Part shown: one piece after another, positions 22,267 through 34,443 of the stretch
Numbering within the stretch: position 1 is the stretch's first letter
Layout: each line of letters opens with the position of its first letter
Assembly (NCBI GenBank): GCA_039566865.1
Contig: CM076956.1
Coordinates: forward strand, 6,583,511-6,647,510
DNA from: Aurelia coerulea
Taxonomy: Eukaryota > Cnidaria > Scyphozoa > Semaeostomeae > Ulmaridae
Direction of reading: 5' to 3'
DNA: 64,000 bases
The notes under the pieces: generated by a model
What the model was told of the DNA's origin: nothing
Database searches by the model: none
The model's input: the letters and a program-made list of their open reading frames with translations, nothing else
Program-made: the position numbers and the translations under genes

Positions 22267-22689
22267 CCAAGGGTGTTAGGACACGAACGTGTTGATTATA
22301 TATTTATTTACCTTGTTTTGATCCTTGTCTTGATTTCTTGTCTTCTTTGCTTCTCTGTTTCGTCTTCAGCTTGTGTGCAACTGAACGGTTTATTAGGCCC
22401 AAATGCCTCGTGTTATTTGAATATATCTTCCCTTCCTTGTATTCCTGTGCCTTAGCACGCCCTCGCAGAAGAATATTTTTGAAACCTTTCTTCTGCGAAG
22501 GGTTGCTAAGACACAGGAATACAAGGAAAATATATTCAAATAACACCAGGCATTTGGGCCTAATAAACCGTTCAGTTGCACACCAGCTGAAGACGAAACA
22601 GAGAAGCAAAGAAGACAAGAAATCAAGATAAGGATCAAAACAAGGTAAATAAATATGTAATCAACACGTTCGTGTCCTAACACTCTTGG
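22267..22689. mobile_element. Near-perfect palindromic foldback element
   Basis: Two arms of about 205 bases, starting CCAAGGGTGTTAGGACACG and ending with the near-complement, separated by a short centre near 22480. Direct TATAT flanks both ends (22262-22266 and 22690-22694). The duplicated sequence at about 24450-24480 reads through the same point without an insert. ORFs in the arms are mirror images and not genes. Confidence 0.82.
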
Positions 22690-22860
22690 TATATCCGCAG
22701 TGCAGAAGATGGACTGGCAGAACAGTTCAACTGAAGTAAGACTTTATTAGTTCAACTACTGCAGTTTGGATCCATGGTTTCCACTTAGGGCAAATTTTAT
22801 TTTCAGACAGTCTGAAATTTCAGCATGCCTGCAAAGGACCTTGGTCGGCATTGGCTCCTT
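22690..22860. repeat. Local direct duplication with about 24462-24640
   Basis: Shared blocks include CAGTTCAACT, TTTTCAGACAGTCTGAAATT and CAAAGGA.CTTGGT. The copy at 24462-24640 reaches the 3' end of the third GPCR gene. Confidence 0.65.
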
Positions 22861-23077
22861 AAAGTCACTATTGGCGAAAGAAGATGCCGGGAAATCAAGT
22901 CTAATTTTGAAGGGAGAATGCTGCCGTTCAGGCGGACAAGACAAGGGAGCAAATATTCACCCTTAATGAGCCTCGTCAATCGAAAGACGTATCACGCGAG
23001 AATTCTCGTTACCGTTGGCAAGAGTTCTTTTTCACGAAAAAAGCCCCTTTAAAGGGAGTGTGGAAATGGTAAATAGG

Positions 23078-23252
23078 CATAAGCGTACGGGGCGGGGGGG
23101 CCGGGGGGCGGCAGCCCCCCCAATGTTGGAGAAATCGTCGAAAATCAGCCCCAATCGGGCAAAAATCTGCCCTCAGTCGGGCAAAAATGTTGGTAAACAA
23201 TGGACTTTGTGTCGGGCCGCCCCCCTAGATTTTTTCTTCCCGTACGCTTATG
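23078..23252. mobile_element. GC-rich hAT-type MITE, 175 bp
   Basis: Inverted ends CATAAGCGTACGGG / CCCGTACGCTTATG and identical 8-bp flanks TAAATAGG at 23070-23077 and 23253-23260. The interior is GC-rich (CCGGGGGGCGG), unlike the surroundings. Confidence 0.88.
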
Positions 23253-23457
23253 TAAATAGGCTTCTCTATAGAAATAACAAAGATGGGATATTTTTAGATT
23301 GTTTTGCTCCTTGCAATTGCTACCCTCAGACAGAGTCTGGTACCCATGGTATGGTGTACAAATGCAAGCTTTTAGTCTTGCACAAACACTTTAAAACCTC
23401 AATGAAACGTAACTGAGCTAAAGAGAGATGACACACTTCTGGAGCTGCTGACCTTCT

Positions 23458-23693
23458 TTACTTGTGTTGGCTCTGGTAACCGGTCGGTACCGTTGGTACC
23501 CAGGGTACTTTGAGCCTCAGCTCTCTCTCAATTTTTGCTTGCTGTGCTTGTTCCGAATCCATGCGTCTCCATGGTAGCACATCAGAGAGGGTTATCATAT
23601 TCCTAAGTCTTATCAAGGTGGAGTAAAGAGCTTTTCGAAATTTATCTGCTTTGGATTTTAAGGGCAAGTAATCTTTCTTGACCTTGGGTACAC
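23458..23693 (-). CDS. Candidate terminal exon of an unrecognised gene
   Basis: A minus-strand frame opens at a CAG acceptor (ATTATCCCAG) and runs 77 residues to a stop, with KADKFRKALYSTLIRLRN, LPWRRMDSEQAQQAKI and ELRLKVPWVPTVPTG. It has no in-frame ATG, so it would need an upstream exon. The charged, helical composition looks coding. I could not find an upstream exon in a compatible phase: a GTAAGC donor near 23880 gives a different phase. I do not recognise the family. It could equally be a chance ORF or part of an old repeat. Confidence 0.3.
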
Positions 23694-24649
23694 CTGGGAT
23701 AATATGGCATAGCAATGCTTTGAAGTTCAGAAAAGCTGTTTATCGTCAAGCTAAGTTCGTATTATACGGTATTATTTCTTTCAATCCATAGACATGCATG
23801 TACGCGAAAAGCTTAAACTCGTCAAAGCCAGAAAATTAAGTATAATTTTCTCGCAGCGCACGTCACACAATATTTAGCTTACCTCATAGGCGAGGATATC
23901 AGGGCAACACAATAACTTTAGCGGTAGTTGGCTCGCAAGATTCGACGGGTTCAAGCAGACCTCTTATTGAAGGTTTTGGGACGTCTTTTTTAAAAACAAG
24001 TCAGTTAGGGGCGTCTGGTTTCAGCTTTCGCACAAACTTGAACTTCAAAAGCTCGTAGCTCCGTGAATATTGTCAAAGGCGGTAGTTCCGGCCGAAGCCT
24101 TGCAAGGTAAACACGATTTAAAACGCTTCCAACATAGTTTCCAGTTTGATTTCAAATAAACTTTGCACGCAGTGGAATATTAATAAAGCTTATTTCTTAG
24201 GCCGAAAAAATGAGAATATTCTCACAAGAACAAGCACGCGGCCTCATGCGCAGATCTAGGGACCTGGAGCGAATGTCTCGTTTTGATACTGGCCTCGAAT
24301 TGCTTCGAGTTGCGAGCGGGCAACTTGAATCTGTATAAAATAAATCTAAAGAAACATTATTTGCATAGTCTTAATCGTATCATCACATTTGCATTGACCT
24401 TCATCATACAGTAAAACCTGAGCTCAGCCTAGCAAAGCTAATTTTTGCCTAAATAGAAACTATAAATCCACAGTGCAGCAGTTGACAGAACAGTGCAAAT
24501 ACGATAGAACTTTTCTGTCAGTTCAACTACTCCAGTGAGGATCCATAGTGTCCGCTTAGGCCAAATTTGATTTTCAGACAGTCTGAAATTTCAGCGTGCC
24601 CGCAAAGGATCTTGGTTGACAATGGCCATTTAATGTTCTTCTCCAACAG
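23694..24649. other. Spacer between candidate exon and GPCR
   Basis: Relatively CpG-rich between 23880 and 24330, compatible with a promoter, including a 42-codon plus-strand ORF at about 24210 that I do not trust. The second half of the 22690 duplication lies at 24462-24640. Confidence 0.4.
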
Positions 24650-26569
24650 TCACGTACATTTCCTGCACACCAGTTTCATAAAATCAAGTCTCAACTTTCG
24701 TCGTGTTCCAAGAATGATTGCAGGATTCACAACGTTTCCAAATATGGTGAGTAAAGCTGTGTATACTATGACCTCCTCTGATTGCTTACCCAATGAAAAT
24801 GTGAACATTACACGACTAATTAAATATGGTGTGTAGGTGATGAAAAATGTGAATACTAAGAGTAATGTTGATGTTATGATATGGAAGGACAATTGTGATG
24901 AGCTACTGCTTTCGCTGTTAAGAGATCTTTTGCGTTTTCTACGCTCTTCGAGATATCTGGAGATGCTGAATCTCTTTTTGAGGCTGGAACCAAGCTTTTC
25001 TTCCGAATTTATATCAGTACTTTGATCCGAAGAAGCAAGCTGTCTGTCTGATTTGAAGTCATCACTTTCATCTGAATTTTTGCCTTCATTATCCTTGAGA
25101 CTTGATGACTTCTGTTCAGAAACAGAAGTGCCAATATTTTTACGATCATTTTGCGGATCTATATTTGAGACTTGCTTTTTTGAGCCCGAATCGTCCACCT
25201 CCTTCACAGCTGTTTCCCTAATGTGCTCCGCAGTTACAGTCGATTTAGCTACCTTGCTATCTTTCTCTTCACGGTCATCAATTCCCTCTCCTGTTGACCT
25301 ACCAATTTCTTCACTAACTGTTTCACAGTGAGAATCAATAGAAGCACGACCTTTATCCTCATGCTGGTTATTTTGTATCTCAACACGTTCGTCCCCATTT
25401 TCATCAATTGTTTCTTCAGGTCCGTTTTTCGACTTGAGACTGGACGAACTGTCTCCAAAGTTCGACACCATGGTGTAGGTATCTGCAGAGCAAAAATTCT
25501 CAACTAAAACTGAGTTATTAGAGTCTAGCATTGTCTTGAGTTTCGAATCTCTGATATCATCTTTGAAATTATCTTCCACTTCAACGACCTCTGTTGCATT
25601 CTCATTCTTGCACAAAGCGCCGTTCTCTGGTATCGTTTCCAGATATGACGTCACGGAATCGGTTCTGTTAAGGATCTTTTTATTAACTGTTTGTATCGAT
25701 TCCTGGTTAGATTGGCCTAGTTTGCCACAGTCATGCATTTCTCCTTGTTTCTGCTTACCAAAGTCCCCATTCAGTTGCTCTTTTCTGCAAGACCCCTTGA
25801 TTGAGCCGTAATTTCCTCGTAAAGCAAACCCACTAGTTTCAATTTCAGCATTTTGTGATAAGTCATGACTTTCCTGGTATCTCAGAGTCGTTCGCGTATC
25901 CCCAGAGCTTTTACCAAATCTTTTATGTCGCTCGCTGCTTATTTGCAAATGTTGCCTTCTTGCTGTAAGAAATACCTTGATATTGGTAAAAGCCATTATC
26001 ACACATGGTATTGCTACACTCATCGCACTAGTTAAGACCACGTAGAAATTGTCAGCATTTTTCCACATTAAGCCACATGCATAGCCACACTGACCTTCGT
26101 AACTTGTCCAATCTTTAATGACAAGCAAGGGTATCGTATACCCAAGCGACTGAACCCATATGTAAGCGACACACAACAAAGCTTTCGTCCTGCTTATGAA
26201 CCGTTGATAAACAAACGGGAATGATATCGCTAAATATCTATCCAGCGACATCACAGTCAAAGACAGTACTTTTAAGGAAGCCAGGAGAAAAGTGATAAAC
26301 ATGCTAATCCTGCATACGTTGCGATATTGCTCTTGCGGAGGAGCTGGTAGTGTTAATGCGATGCTCAGGAAATAGTAGGGTACTTCATATAAGCAAGCCA
26401 TTATCTGCACCAAAAGTAGGGATATGATATAAATCGATGAGACATGATTCCGCAATTCGCGAGATCGTAAAAAGACAATTAATAGGCCAATGTTTGTAAA
26501 TGTTCCAATGACAAATACGAGCATGCATATTGTAGATAGGAAAATTCTGCTAGCTAGTCCAAGAGACAT
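24650..26569 (-). CDS. Class A GPCR with about 350-residue third intracellular loop, single exon
   Basis: 639 residues, seven helices, no intron. Cys86 before TM3 and a Cys pair in loop 2 (CGYACG) allow the usual disulfide. DRY at 110-112 is canonical. TM6 has TYTPY in place of CWxP, and TM7 has NPAII instead of NPxxY. TM2 lacks the class A Asp. It shares ACLYEVPYY, the CRISMF motif and FTNIKVFLTAR with the two receptors at 1478 and 16184, so it is the same broad family but far diverged. Loop 3 (about 207-560) is extremely long, rich in Ser, Glu, Asp and Lys, and probably disordered, with many potential phosphorylation sites. The C-tail is short (RKCT). Ligand unknown. Confidence 0.92.
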   Translation of the reverse strand: MSLGLASRIFLSTICMLVFVIGTFTNIGLLIVFLRSRELRNHVSSIYIISLLLVQIMACLYEVPYYFLSIALTLPAPPQEQYRNVCRISMFITFLLASLKVLSLTVMSLDRYLAISFPFVYQRFISRTKALLCVAYIWVQSLGYTIPLLVIKDWTSYEGQCGYACGLMWKNADNFYVVLTSAMSVAIPCVIMAFTNIKVFLTARRQHLQISSERHKRFGKSSGDTRTTLRYQESHDLSQNAEIETSGFALRGNYGSIKGSCRKEQLNGDFGKQKQGEMHDCGKLGQSNQESIQTVNKKILNRTDSVTSYLETIPENGALCKNENATEVVEVEDNFKDDIRDSKLKTMLDSNNSVLVENFCSADTYTMVSNFGDSSSSLKSKNGPEETIDENGDERVEIQNNQHEDKGRASIDSHCETVSEEIGRSTGEGIDDREEKDSKVAKSTVTAEHIRETAVKEVDDSGSKKQVSNIDPQNDRKNIGTSVSEQKSSSLKDNEGKNSDESDDFKSDRQLASSDQSTDINSEEKLGSSLKKRFSISRYLEERRKRKRSLNSESSSSSQLSFHIITSTLLLVFTFFITYTPYLISRVMFTFSLGKQSEEVIVYTALLTIFGNVVNPAIILGTRRKLRLDFMKLVCRKCT

Positions 26570-28604
26570 TGTAACTCTTTTCTGCGAAAACTCCTCTGAG
26601 AATGTAAAATCCTTCTGTAAAATTATGCTGAAAATAATCGCGTTTTTGAGTTATTCGAAAGCTTCTCCCTTGCAATACTTCCACTTTACGTGTACATTTT
26701 GTTCAGGTCAATATTGTCCTAGCTGTTTCAAGTGACAGTAACTATCATAGCTAACAAGCAAAGCTGTTTGCGATCTTTCTATTAATGTATGCTTTTAATT
26801 ATTTGTGCTCTTTAATGAAAAAAGTATTATTGCGCGAAGTATGTAGAAGGACCTCAGCAGTAGCGGATCTCCTGGTCTACTATTTTGCAACGCTGAATCG
26901 CGAATGCTACGTGGTCGTAGAAAGGATTTATCTCGAAAGACAACGAATCCTGTCCTTGAAATTCTTCTTTTTTCAACATCAATGGTTCAGACAAGCATTG
27001 CTTCTTTATTTTCCTCTCTTTTAAATTACCTCTTTCATATTTGAAAATCGTAGCTGAAACAATTCAGCATGCTTTGGAGGTCATAGATATCAACTTTCTT
27101 TCCAGTGTAACCAAGATTTCTACTCTGCTTACAAACTTATCCAGAACCTAATCTATATTTCAACGTTTTCAACAACTATCATCTGTCTTTCATTTGCTGA
27201 AGAAGAACGGCAACATATCATCTACTATTATTTTTCTATTACTAAAATTCCAAGTGATGTAACCCTGCTTTGCAAGTGAAATCAGCAGCTATGTCCCAGC
27301 AACATGTCTCCATTCGTTTCTGTCAATTAACTACCTGTATAAGTTTGTAGCTATCACTTATTCTGGACGAGCAGAGTACCACAAGTTTTCTTAACTTGAC
27401 AGAATGTTCCCTTGCTTTACCCTATTGGTGAATTGTCATGCACAAAATTCTGAGCTCTGCTTGAAATGCTGAAAATATGGAATAGGCATGAAGGTTTTCT
27501 CTTGATAACTAAGTCCTTTGACATCGTAGGCATATGAACGTGTCAGCTTTTCTCTTGACAAATAAACCGTTTGCAATCAAGTGAAATTTTTTATCCATCA
27601 ATTCAAAGACGTTGAGTGTTTCTTCTCCTGCAATCCAACATCAAACTCCAGATATGTCATGTGTATTAAAGATTTGTCCAATCTCATGAAATAGATGAAA
27701 TCCCAGCTGTACACAACTATTAATCACCAAAATTCTGCCATTTCAAATCCAAATATTTCGATTGAAGATGTCTTCAGTAAATTAATGAATCCAAGGCGTT
27801 TTCTTTATTGGAATAAGCTCGGCTTTTGAGTCCGTGATGAAGACTTCGTTGGATTACTGCTTGGATGTGAACTCCATTTTGTAAGGAGAGGTTCTTTTAA
27901 GCTTTAATAATTTGACACGTGTCTTTTCAGTCTCTTCCGGATGACTTTGTCAATGATTGCTACAGAAAGTAATGTTTTTTTCAGCTGCGTAATATTCTGA
28001 ATTAACTCCAATGTTGATATTTTTCCTGGCGATGTTGTTTCTCTGGTGGTACTGAGCGCTTCGTAAATTTTCCGGATGTATTAGAACAGTTCCTGGGAAT
28101 GATAAAAGGAATTTTAAAGAAGTATGAAGATTGCTAAGAAAATAAGAATACCTCGAATACAAACATCCGTGAAGATTAAAACAATATAACTATCGAAATT
28201 TTGTTGTTTCATTTCAGAACAGAGAACCTTCACTATTCAGAAAACTCTCCGAGTTGCCCGAATTGCTTGGTTCCTTTCTTTGTCTAAAATTGTTCAAATC
28301 TGCCCAAAAGTGTTCTTGCCGAAACTTTGTTGTCGGAAATTTTTGGTTATAAATACGTACTTTGTAAACGATGCAAATTTCACGGCGACATATTGTCTCC
28401 AACGGCAAATATAAAGTCCTTAGCCGGTCTATAACCAAACATTTACTTTCTTCACAGCTATACATTTTTGTTTGACCATATTTCTCAACGCAGCAGCTTT
28501 ATAAACAATTTGAGCAGACCTGATCTCGTTGTTTACCTTCCGAAGAAAGTTATATGAATATTTCTTTAAATGTGAATTTTATTTTGTTAACTTGGCTCCG
28601 TAGC
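26570..28604. other. No gene recognised
   Basis: AT-rich spacer with only short ORFs of no recognisable similarity and no clear exon or repeat. Confidence 0.5.
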
Positions 28605-28613
28605 ATACCAGAC

Positions 28614-29212
28614 AAAAAGGACAGATTTTGTAATACAATAGCATCAATTACTTTTGACTGACATCTCAATTCAAAACGATTAGCGACTGCAGACAAAGGA
28701 AATTCTCTCAACCAGTAATTCAAAACAAACAGAGTCGCAAATGTTGTCCCGAAACCAGTAGGGCAAACTCTTGCCTTCTGCATGCGAAAGGTGGTTTTTA
28801 AGAGAAGTTATGTGCTTATAACGAAAGAAGAAGGGTAAATCTAAACTTCTACCTGGCGGATTTTGTTTATTTGATTCAGGAGCTGTGTGTTAATTGCTTC
28901 ATTTAAGCCCTAAATACGCGAGAATTAAAATGCTTTCTGCTCGGCTTCAAAATAAAATAAACAAAATCCGCCAGGCAGAACTTTAGATTTAACCTTCTTC
29001 TTTCGTAATAAGCACATAATGTCTCTTAAAAACCACCTTCCGCTTGCACAAGGTGAGAGTTTGCCCTATTGGTTTCAGGGCAACATTTGCGGCTTTATTT
29101 GTTTTGAATTACTGATTGAGAGAATTTCTTTTGTCTGCAGTCGCTAATCGCTTTGAATTGAGGTGTCAATTAAAGTAACTGATGCTATTGTGTTACAAAA
29201 TTTGTCCTTGCT
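28614..29212. mobile_element. Foldback element, family B, with 9-bp target duplication
   Basis: Two inverted arms of about 280 bases around a centre near 28915. Ends read AAAAAGGACAGATTTTGT and, inverted, AGCAAGGACAAATTTTGT. Flanks ATACCAGAC are identical at 28605-28613 and 29213-29221. No transposase. Ninefold duplication suggests a Mutator-type relative. Confidence 0.85.
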
Positions 29213-29522
29213 ATACCAGACAACTTTAATTGAAAAGCCTGTTCGATCTTCTTTCACCAGTAATCGCTAGATAAAAAAACATGCAGGGAATAAAGCGTTT
29301 TCTCCTTGCCTAAATAAATTTGAGGATTGTTTTGAAAAGGTGTAAACCATCTTTCTTTGCAAAGCAATCTCAAAGTTTTGCATCGCAAGAAGATGTTTTT
29401 ATAATAGGTTTCTTCATCTTTATACGATCCACATTCCTTCTACCGGGTGAGTCAAAACAAATTCTACACGTTTGAGGGGCTGTGGAATAAAAAGTATTTG
29501 GCCGATATTCAAAACTAAAATT

Positions 29523-29884
29523 TCAATCTATCAGTCAAAGGTTAACTTAGATAAGAAAATTTTGCTTGGTAAAATCATTCATCTTCCAGTTCCAAAAATT
29601 AGAAAAATGCCTGTAAAAGGTTTGTATGGGAATCGAGAATTCCACATTCCATGCTGGCCCATGATTTATTTGGCATTGAAATTTAAATTCAATAAAATAG
29701 TTTGTTTCAAAAAATATAATTTTAATTTCAATAGCACGTAAGTTGTGGACCAGAATGGAAGGTGAACTCTCGATTCCCATACAAACCCCTTGCAGGCATT
29801 TTATAATTTTTTTGGTCTTAAAGATGAGTGATTTTACCAAACAAATTTTTTCTCACCTTGGTTAACCTTGGTCTGATAGATTAA
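29523..29884. repeat. Inverted-repeat element, about 360 bp
   Basis: Arms share TCTATCAG, TTTGGTAAAATCA.TCATC and GTTTGTATGGGAATCGAGA in opposite orientation, with an AT-rich centre near 29700. No target duplication settled. No ORF. Confidence 0.7.
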
Positions 29885-30164
29885 CATCTCCTAATCTAAT
29901 GATTAATGGTTTCTCATTTTCACCATTAACCCTTCCGTTTGGAATGTCAGTCCACCTGTTTATCATATTGCTGCTGCCCAATAGTTACGACTACAAAGGA
30001 TTTGTTAGCTAGAACGGTGAATGGCTTTTGAATTGTTAGATATGATTTTAAATGAATCGTCAACATGGGCAGCGAAGAAATTTAGGAAATGCGAGCACCA
30101 GAACTCAACCCTGATAAGAGTTAATAATCATTCTGGATGCTATTTGTATACAAGAGATTGATTC

Positions 30165-30390
30165 TTGTTTGTCTCTGTAAGGGTTGGTCTCAGTAAATTG
30201 AATACTCACAAATTCAAGCACAATTTCAGAGATACTATACGCCCAATGTGCCCTTCCAGCGATGGCATAAAGGATACGGAGCACTTCATATTGCTCTGCC
30301 CTTCTTTTGAAGTACCACGTAGAGATCTTCTCGCTGGAGTTTCTCGTGTTTATTACGACCACTTGGACATACCAATCTTTTACGTGTGGT
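30165..30390 (+). pseudogene. LINE 3' fragment
   Basis: The frame reads VRVGLSKLNTHKFKHNFRDT, then a Cys-containing segment ending HFILLCPSFEVPRRDLL, the C-terminal end of many animal non-LTR polymerases. The usual Cys spacing is disrupted (MCPSSDG) and there is no upstream polymerase. Confidence 0.7.
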
Positions 30391-32807
30391 GTTATGTTCG
30401 TATTTCCTGTTTTATGTTGCCATGAGGTAGACATAGTTTCTCGCTCCAAATGGTATTGTTCTTGTAGTACGGTATAGTAATTGTAAGTAGTGCAATAAGT
30501 AATACGTATTGTAAGTTTTAAATGGAATGTAGAAAAAAGAGACTGATTTTCTCGATTTTTGATGAACTTTTCTAATCTTGCAAAATGATAGCAACATGAG
30601 AAGATCTGCCTTGACAAGAAGACTTGATTCAAGAAGACGCCGACATCCTTCTTTTGTTTGTGAAGATGAATCTTCCACAAATTCAGATAAACCATAAATG
30701 ACAAATTAAAGACAATTAAGACAAAACAATACTTACAACACACTTGTCTTTAATCTTTACAGACTTCAAGAAAATCTTTTGCTATTCGTTCTGTAGATGA
30801 TGCAAAATCTCACCCTTCTTCGATCTCCATCACACTTGCTTCACAACCCTTCAATCGCTAATGAGGAATAGATGGCTGCTTCTTCTATGCTATGCGACAG
30901 AACATATATTATTTAATGGTATTCAATGTGTATATTTAGATTCACTCAACATCTATTCAGTCAATGCGTCTCCGTATGAAAGAAAGTATTGAACTCTTAT
31001 CAATCTAATCTTGCCTCAGCTTTCATCTTCAGCCTCTTGCAATCAAAATTGTTTTTCTCTCTTTTGAGACCTCAAATTATGAATTCTCTGATCCAACAAG
31101 ATATGTCACCAACTTTCTGTATGCAATGTCTGTCTGCTAAGAATTGTATTCATCTCTATAGCAGTAAGTTATTAATTTACCGGATTTTGACCGGATTTAA
31201 AATTTGAATGAAAAGACTGTTTTCCTTCACCAGGTGGCAGTTATTTTGTTTGGCAATACATCGCCAATTGTTGACACGACACGGCCTAAATTAGCAGGTC
31301 TTCTGGTTATCGTTCAACTGTATCTACTTTGTAATACTTCCTCTGGTCATTTTGAACATCCTCTAGGTGGCCAGACCAGAAGAATGATGTATCATGAAAA
31401 AATCTATGATATGAAGATGAAATGACGTTAGATTAAAATCCAGAAGTTTCAGATGGTTAAAGCTTCGAATGAAATACTTTCCGAAAGTTGATTTGTCCCA
31501 ATTGCCTTTAAAGCGTCTGAAGTTTTTTGATCACATTTTTGTTCATGATAAGTCGATTTGGATCATTCTGATTTTTTGTTAAGATCAGATCAACTCCATG
31601 CAAGATAATTCATTTTGAGCGAAAGATTTGATCAATGAGCCGTAAATGCTCAATAAATCGTTTCCGATCACGAAAATTTGGTTCGAAACATTTCAAAACT
31701 GTCCAAAAAATTTTCATCCGAACTTTTGTCCGAAAATTTACGATCTGTAACATTTGGAATTTAATGTACACCAATAAAGAGTGAAACATAAAAACATACC
31801 TGCCAGAAATATTTTAATTGATAAGTCTTCGCTACACATTGATAGAAAAAGATTCCTTAAACAGTAAGGGAGCAAAGTACTTTAAAAACAGGATCCATTC
31901 AGTAACTTTGAAATTGACAGATTTTGCGGCGCAGCGTTGCAGAACAGCTGCGAAATGGCTGAAAACGAGCTCTTGTAACTTTCAAAATCGACGGGTACGT
32001 GTACATCTTTGGCAGCAATTCCTTTGTTTTCAAGAAAAATCCCCTTAAAATTCCGATAAATCCTTTTGTTTTTAAAAACCTCGTGCGCTATTTCAAAGGA
32101 ATGATACAACTCTAGCTCAAAATCTCCTACATTTTTTTCTGTTACTGTTACTTTTGAAACTCTCCTGCAGAACACAAATTATGAATTGAGTTCATTGGTG
32201 ACCCAAGGCAGAAAAAAGAATGGCTACACAATCTCTATATGCTTCTGAGAACTGATTTGTCGCTTTGAGCTGGCCATCAGCAACAACAACAACAACAACA
32301 ACAACAGTGAAATTGCGGGACTGGTGTAGCTAGTCTAGACAGAAAACAGAACAAAATCTTGCCGTAAGTTCTACTATCGTTTGATTTTGAATGCAACTCT
32401 CGACTGTTGCAGTTGCTGTATCGAAATATTTACAAATTTACAACAACGTTGCCATCGTCACGCCCGAAACAAAGTATATATATGACCTGGTCCTAATTAA
32501 AAAATCAAATTAAGATTGATGTCGTCAATTTCTCTTTCGAAAAACAAATGCACTTTTGATGGATAAATAATACAGCTTCTGAATCAATTAGATTTATTTG
32601 CATTTTAATTACACTGTATGTTTAAAGGTCTTTTCTTCAAGTGTTTGACACTGACTTTATGACCTGCTGAAAATCGAACACGTGGATGCATTTTTTGATT
32701 AAGTGTACAGTCGCGGAATGGCTTTTTAGTCTCGAACATCGTGTGAGTCAGCAAAGTTGTTGGGATGATGAAATTGGTAGGAATAATGTTGTTATGGTGC
32801 CTGAGAT
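30391..32807. other. No gene recognised
   Basis: AT-rich. A CAA microsatellite spans about 32280-32307. The ORFs present do not look conserved. Confidence 0.45.
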
Positions 32808-33428
32808 AACATGAGCAGGTTTTGTAATACAATGGCAACAATCGTGCTTGATTGACACCTCAATTCAAAGCGATTAGCGATTGCAGACAAAGGAAATTCT
32901 CTCAACCAATAATTCAAAACAAACAAAGCCGCAAGAGTTTCCCCGGAACTGTCTAGTAGGGCAAACGCTCGCCTTGTGCAAGCGAAAGGTGGTTTTTAAG
33001 AGAAGTTATGTGCTTATAACGAAAGAAGAACGGTAAAGGATCAAATTTAAAGTTCTTTCTGGCGCATTTTGTTTATTTGATCCAGGAGCTGTTTTGTAAT
33101 TGTTTCATTTGAGCCCTAAATTCTGCTAAATACGCGACAATTACAATACTTTCTGCTCGGCTTCTGAATCAAATAAACAAGATCCGCCAGACAGAACTTT
33201 AGATTTACCCTTCTTTTTTCGTTATAGACACATAACTCCTCTTAAAAACCACCTTTCGCTTGCACAAGGCGAGAGTTTGCCCTTCTAATTTAAGGAAACT
33301 TTTGCGGCTTTGTTTTTCTTGAATTACTGGTTTAGAGAATTTACTTTGTCTGCAGTCGCTAACCGCTTTGAATTGAGGTGTCAATCAGATGCAACAGTTG
33401 CTATTGTATTACAAAATCTGCCCTTGTT
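32808..33428. mobile_element. Foldback element, family B, second copy
   Basis: Same arms as 28614-29212, with flanks GCCTGAGAT (32799-32807) and GCCAGAGAT (33429-33437), one mismatch. Older than the first copy by flank divergence. Confidence 0.8.
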
Positions 33429-34164
33429 GCCAGAGATTGCATTATAAATCCCCAAAAGAGATAACGCGTGCTAAAGCATGTACAATTTATTGCTGCAAGG
33501 CATGAATATTAGGGAAATTTAATCCCGATTTCATGCTGTTCTTAAAAATTTATTGAACGGGCTTTTGGAGAAAATCCCCTCATAATTTCAAAAAGGAGCA
33601 TGAGCGATACACACTTGGTGTCCTATCGCTCATGAACGGAGGGACTGATTTCAGTTGGGTAAATTTTTCAACATATTTGAACAAGTCCGCTATTCGATGA
33701 AATTGCCTTCATATCTTGGGAGCAATTGACTTTCAAATGGGCATTGTTTTTTTACTCAAGCGGTATTTGCAAAAAACTAACGCATACCAGATGCAATAAA
33801 AATCCTTCGATTTCATTGCGATCCCACTAAAATGAAAATGAAAGGCAATTAGCAAAACATGTTTTTTATGTTGAGAAACCAAATAAAATAGCGATTTCAA
33901 GAAAATCTATTTAACAACGACAAGTTTTTGTCAATAGAATAAGTTAAAGGTGAGGAAATTCTGTTGTAAGCAGTAATGGATTCTGTCGGGGCAAGAAAAA
34001 GTCCTTGCTATAGATGTTGTCATTGCTAAAAACAAAGCTCTTAATTGAATAAATATTGTCCCAGCTTTTCTTTGTTACTATTTTGTGTCACCTTTTTCTA
34101 CGCCTATTAAAGATGGACCAATACAGACAAAAACACACTGTTTGTTGAAAGTAAAGCTATGCAA

Positions 34165-34443
34165 CAGTAACGACCCCGCTGAAACATTTCCCCGCCAAGG
34201 TAGAAGGATGACCCGCCAAGAAAATTTGTTTCCCCGCTAAGTTTGAGTTTAAATACTTTCCCCGCAGTGTTTCTGTTAGTTCCCCGTTGAAATTTCTGTT
34301 TCCCCATCAAAACTTATACAAGCTTCATCATAGATAATAGCCGAAAATTTCCTTCCCCGCAATGATATTCCTAATCCCCGCTGAAAATGTTTAATTTCAT
34401 AATTTCCCCGCCGTATTTTTAATGTCCGGCGGGGTCGTTACTG
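34165..34443. repeat. Element with CAGTAACGACCCCGC ends and TTTCCCCGC repeats
   Basis: Inverted ends of 15 bases bound a stretch where TTCCCCGC and near variants recur about ten times at irregular spacing. Flanking duplication is not clear, so the class is open. Confidence 0.6.

Noticed and set aside
22304..22683. ORFs of 60-104 codons on both strands
   Set aside because: They are mirror-image frames of the palindrome 22267-22689, with no similarity to any protein.
24210..24339. 42-codon plus-strand ORF in CpG-richer DNA
   Set aside because: Too short, no similarity, no splice or repeat evidence; more likely promoter sequence.
30105..30743. 212-codon minus-strand ORF
   Set aside because: Antisense to a LINE fragment for part of its length, low-complexity composition, no domain recognised.
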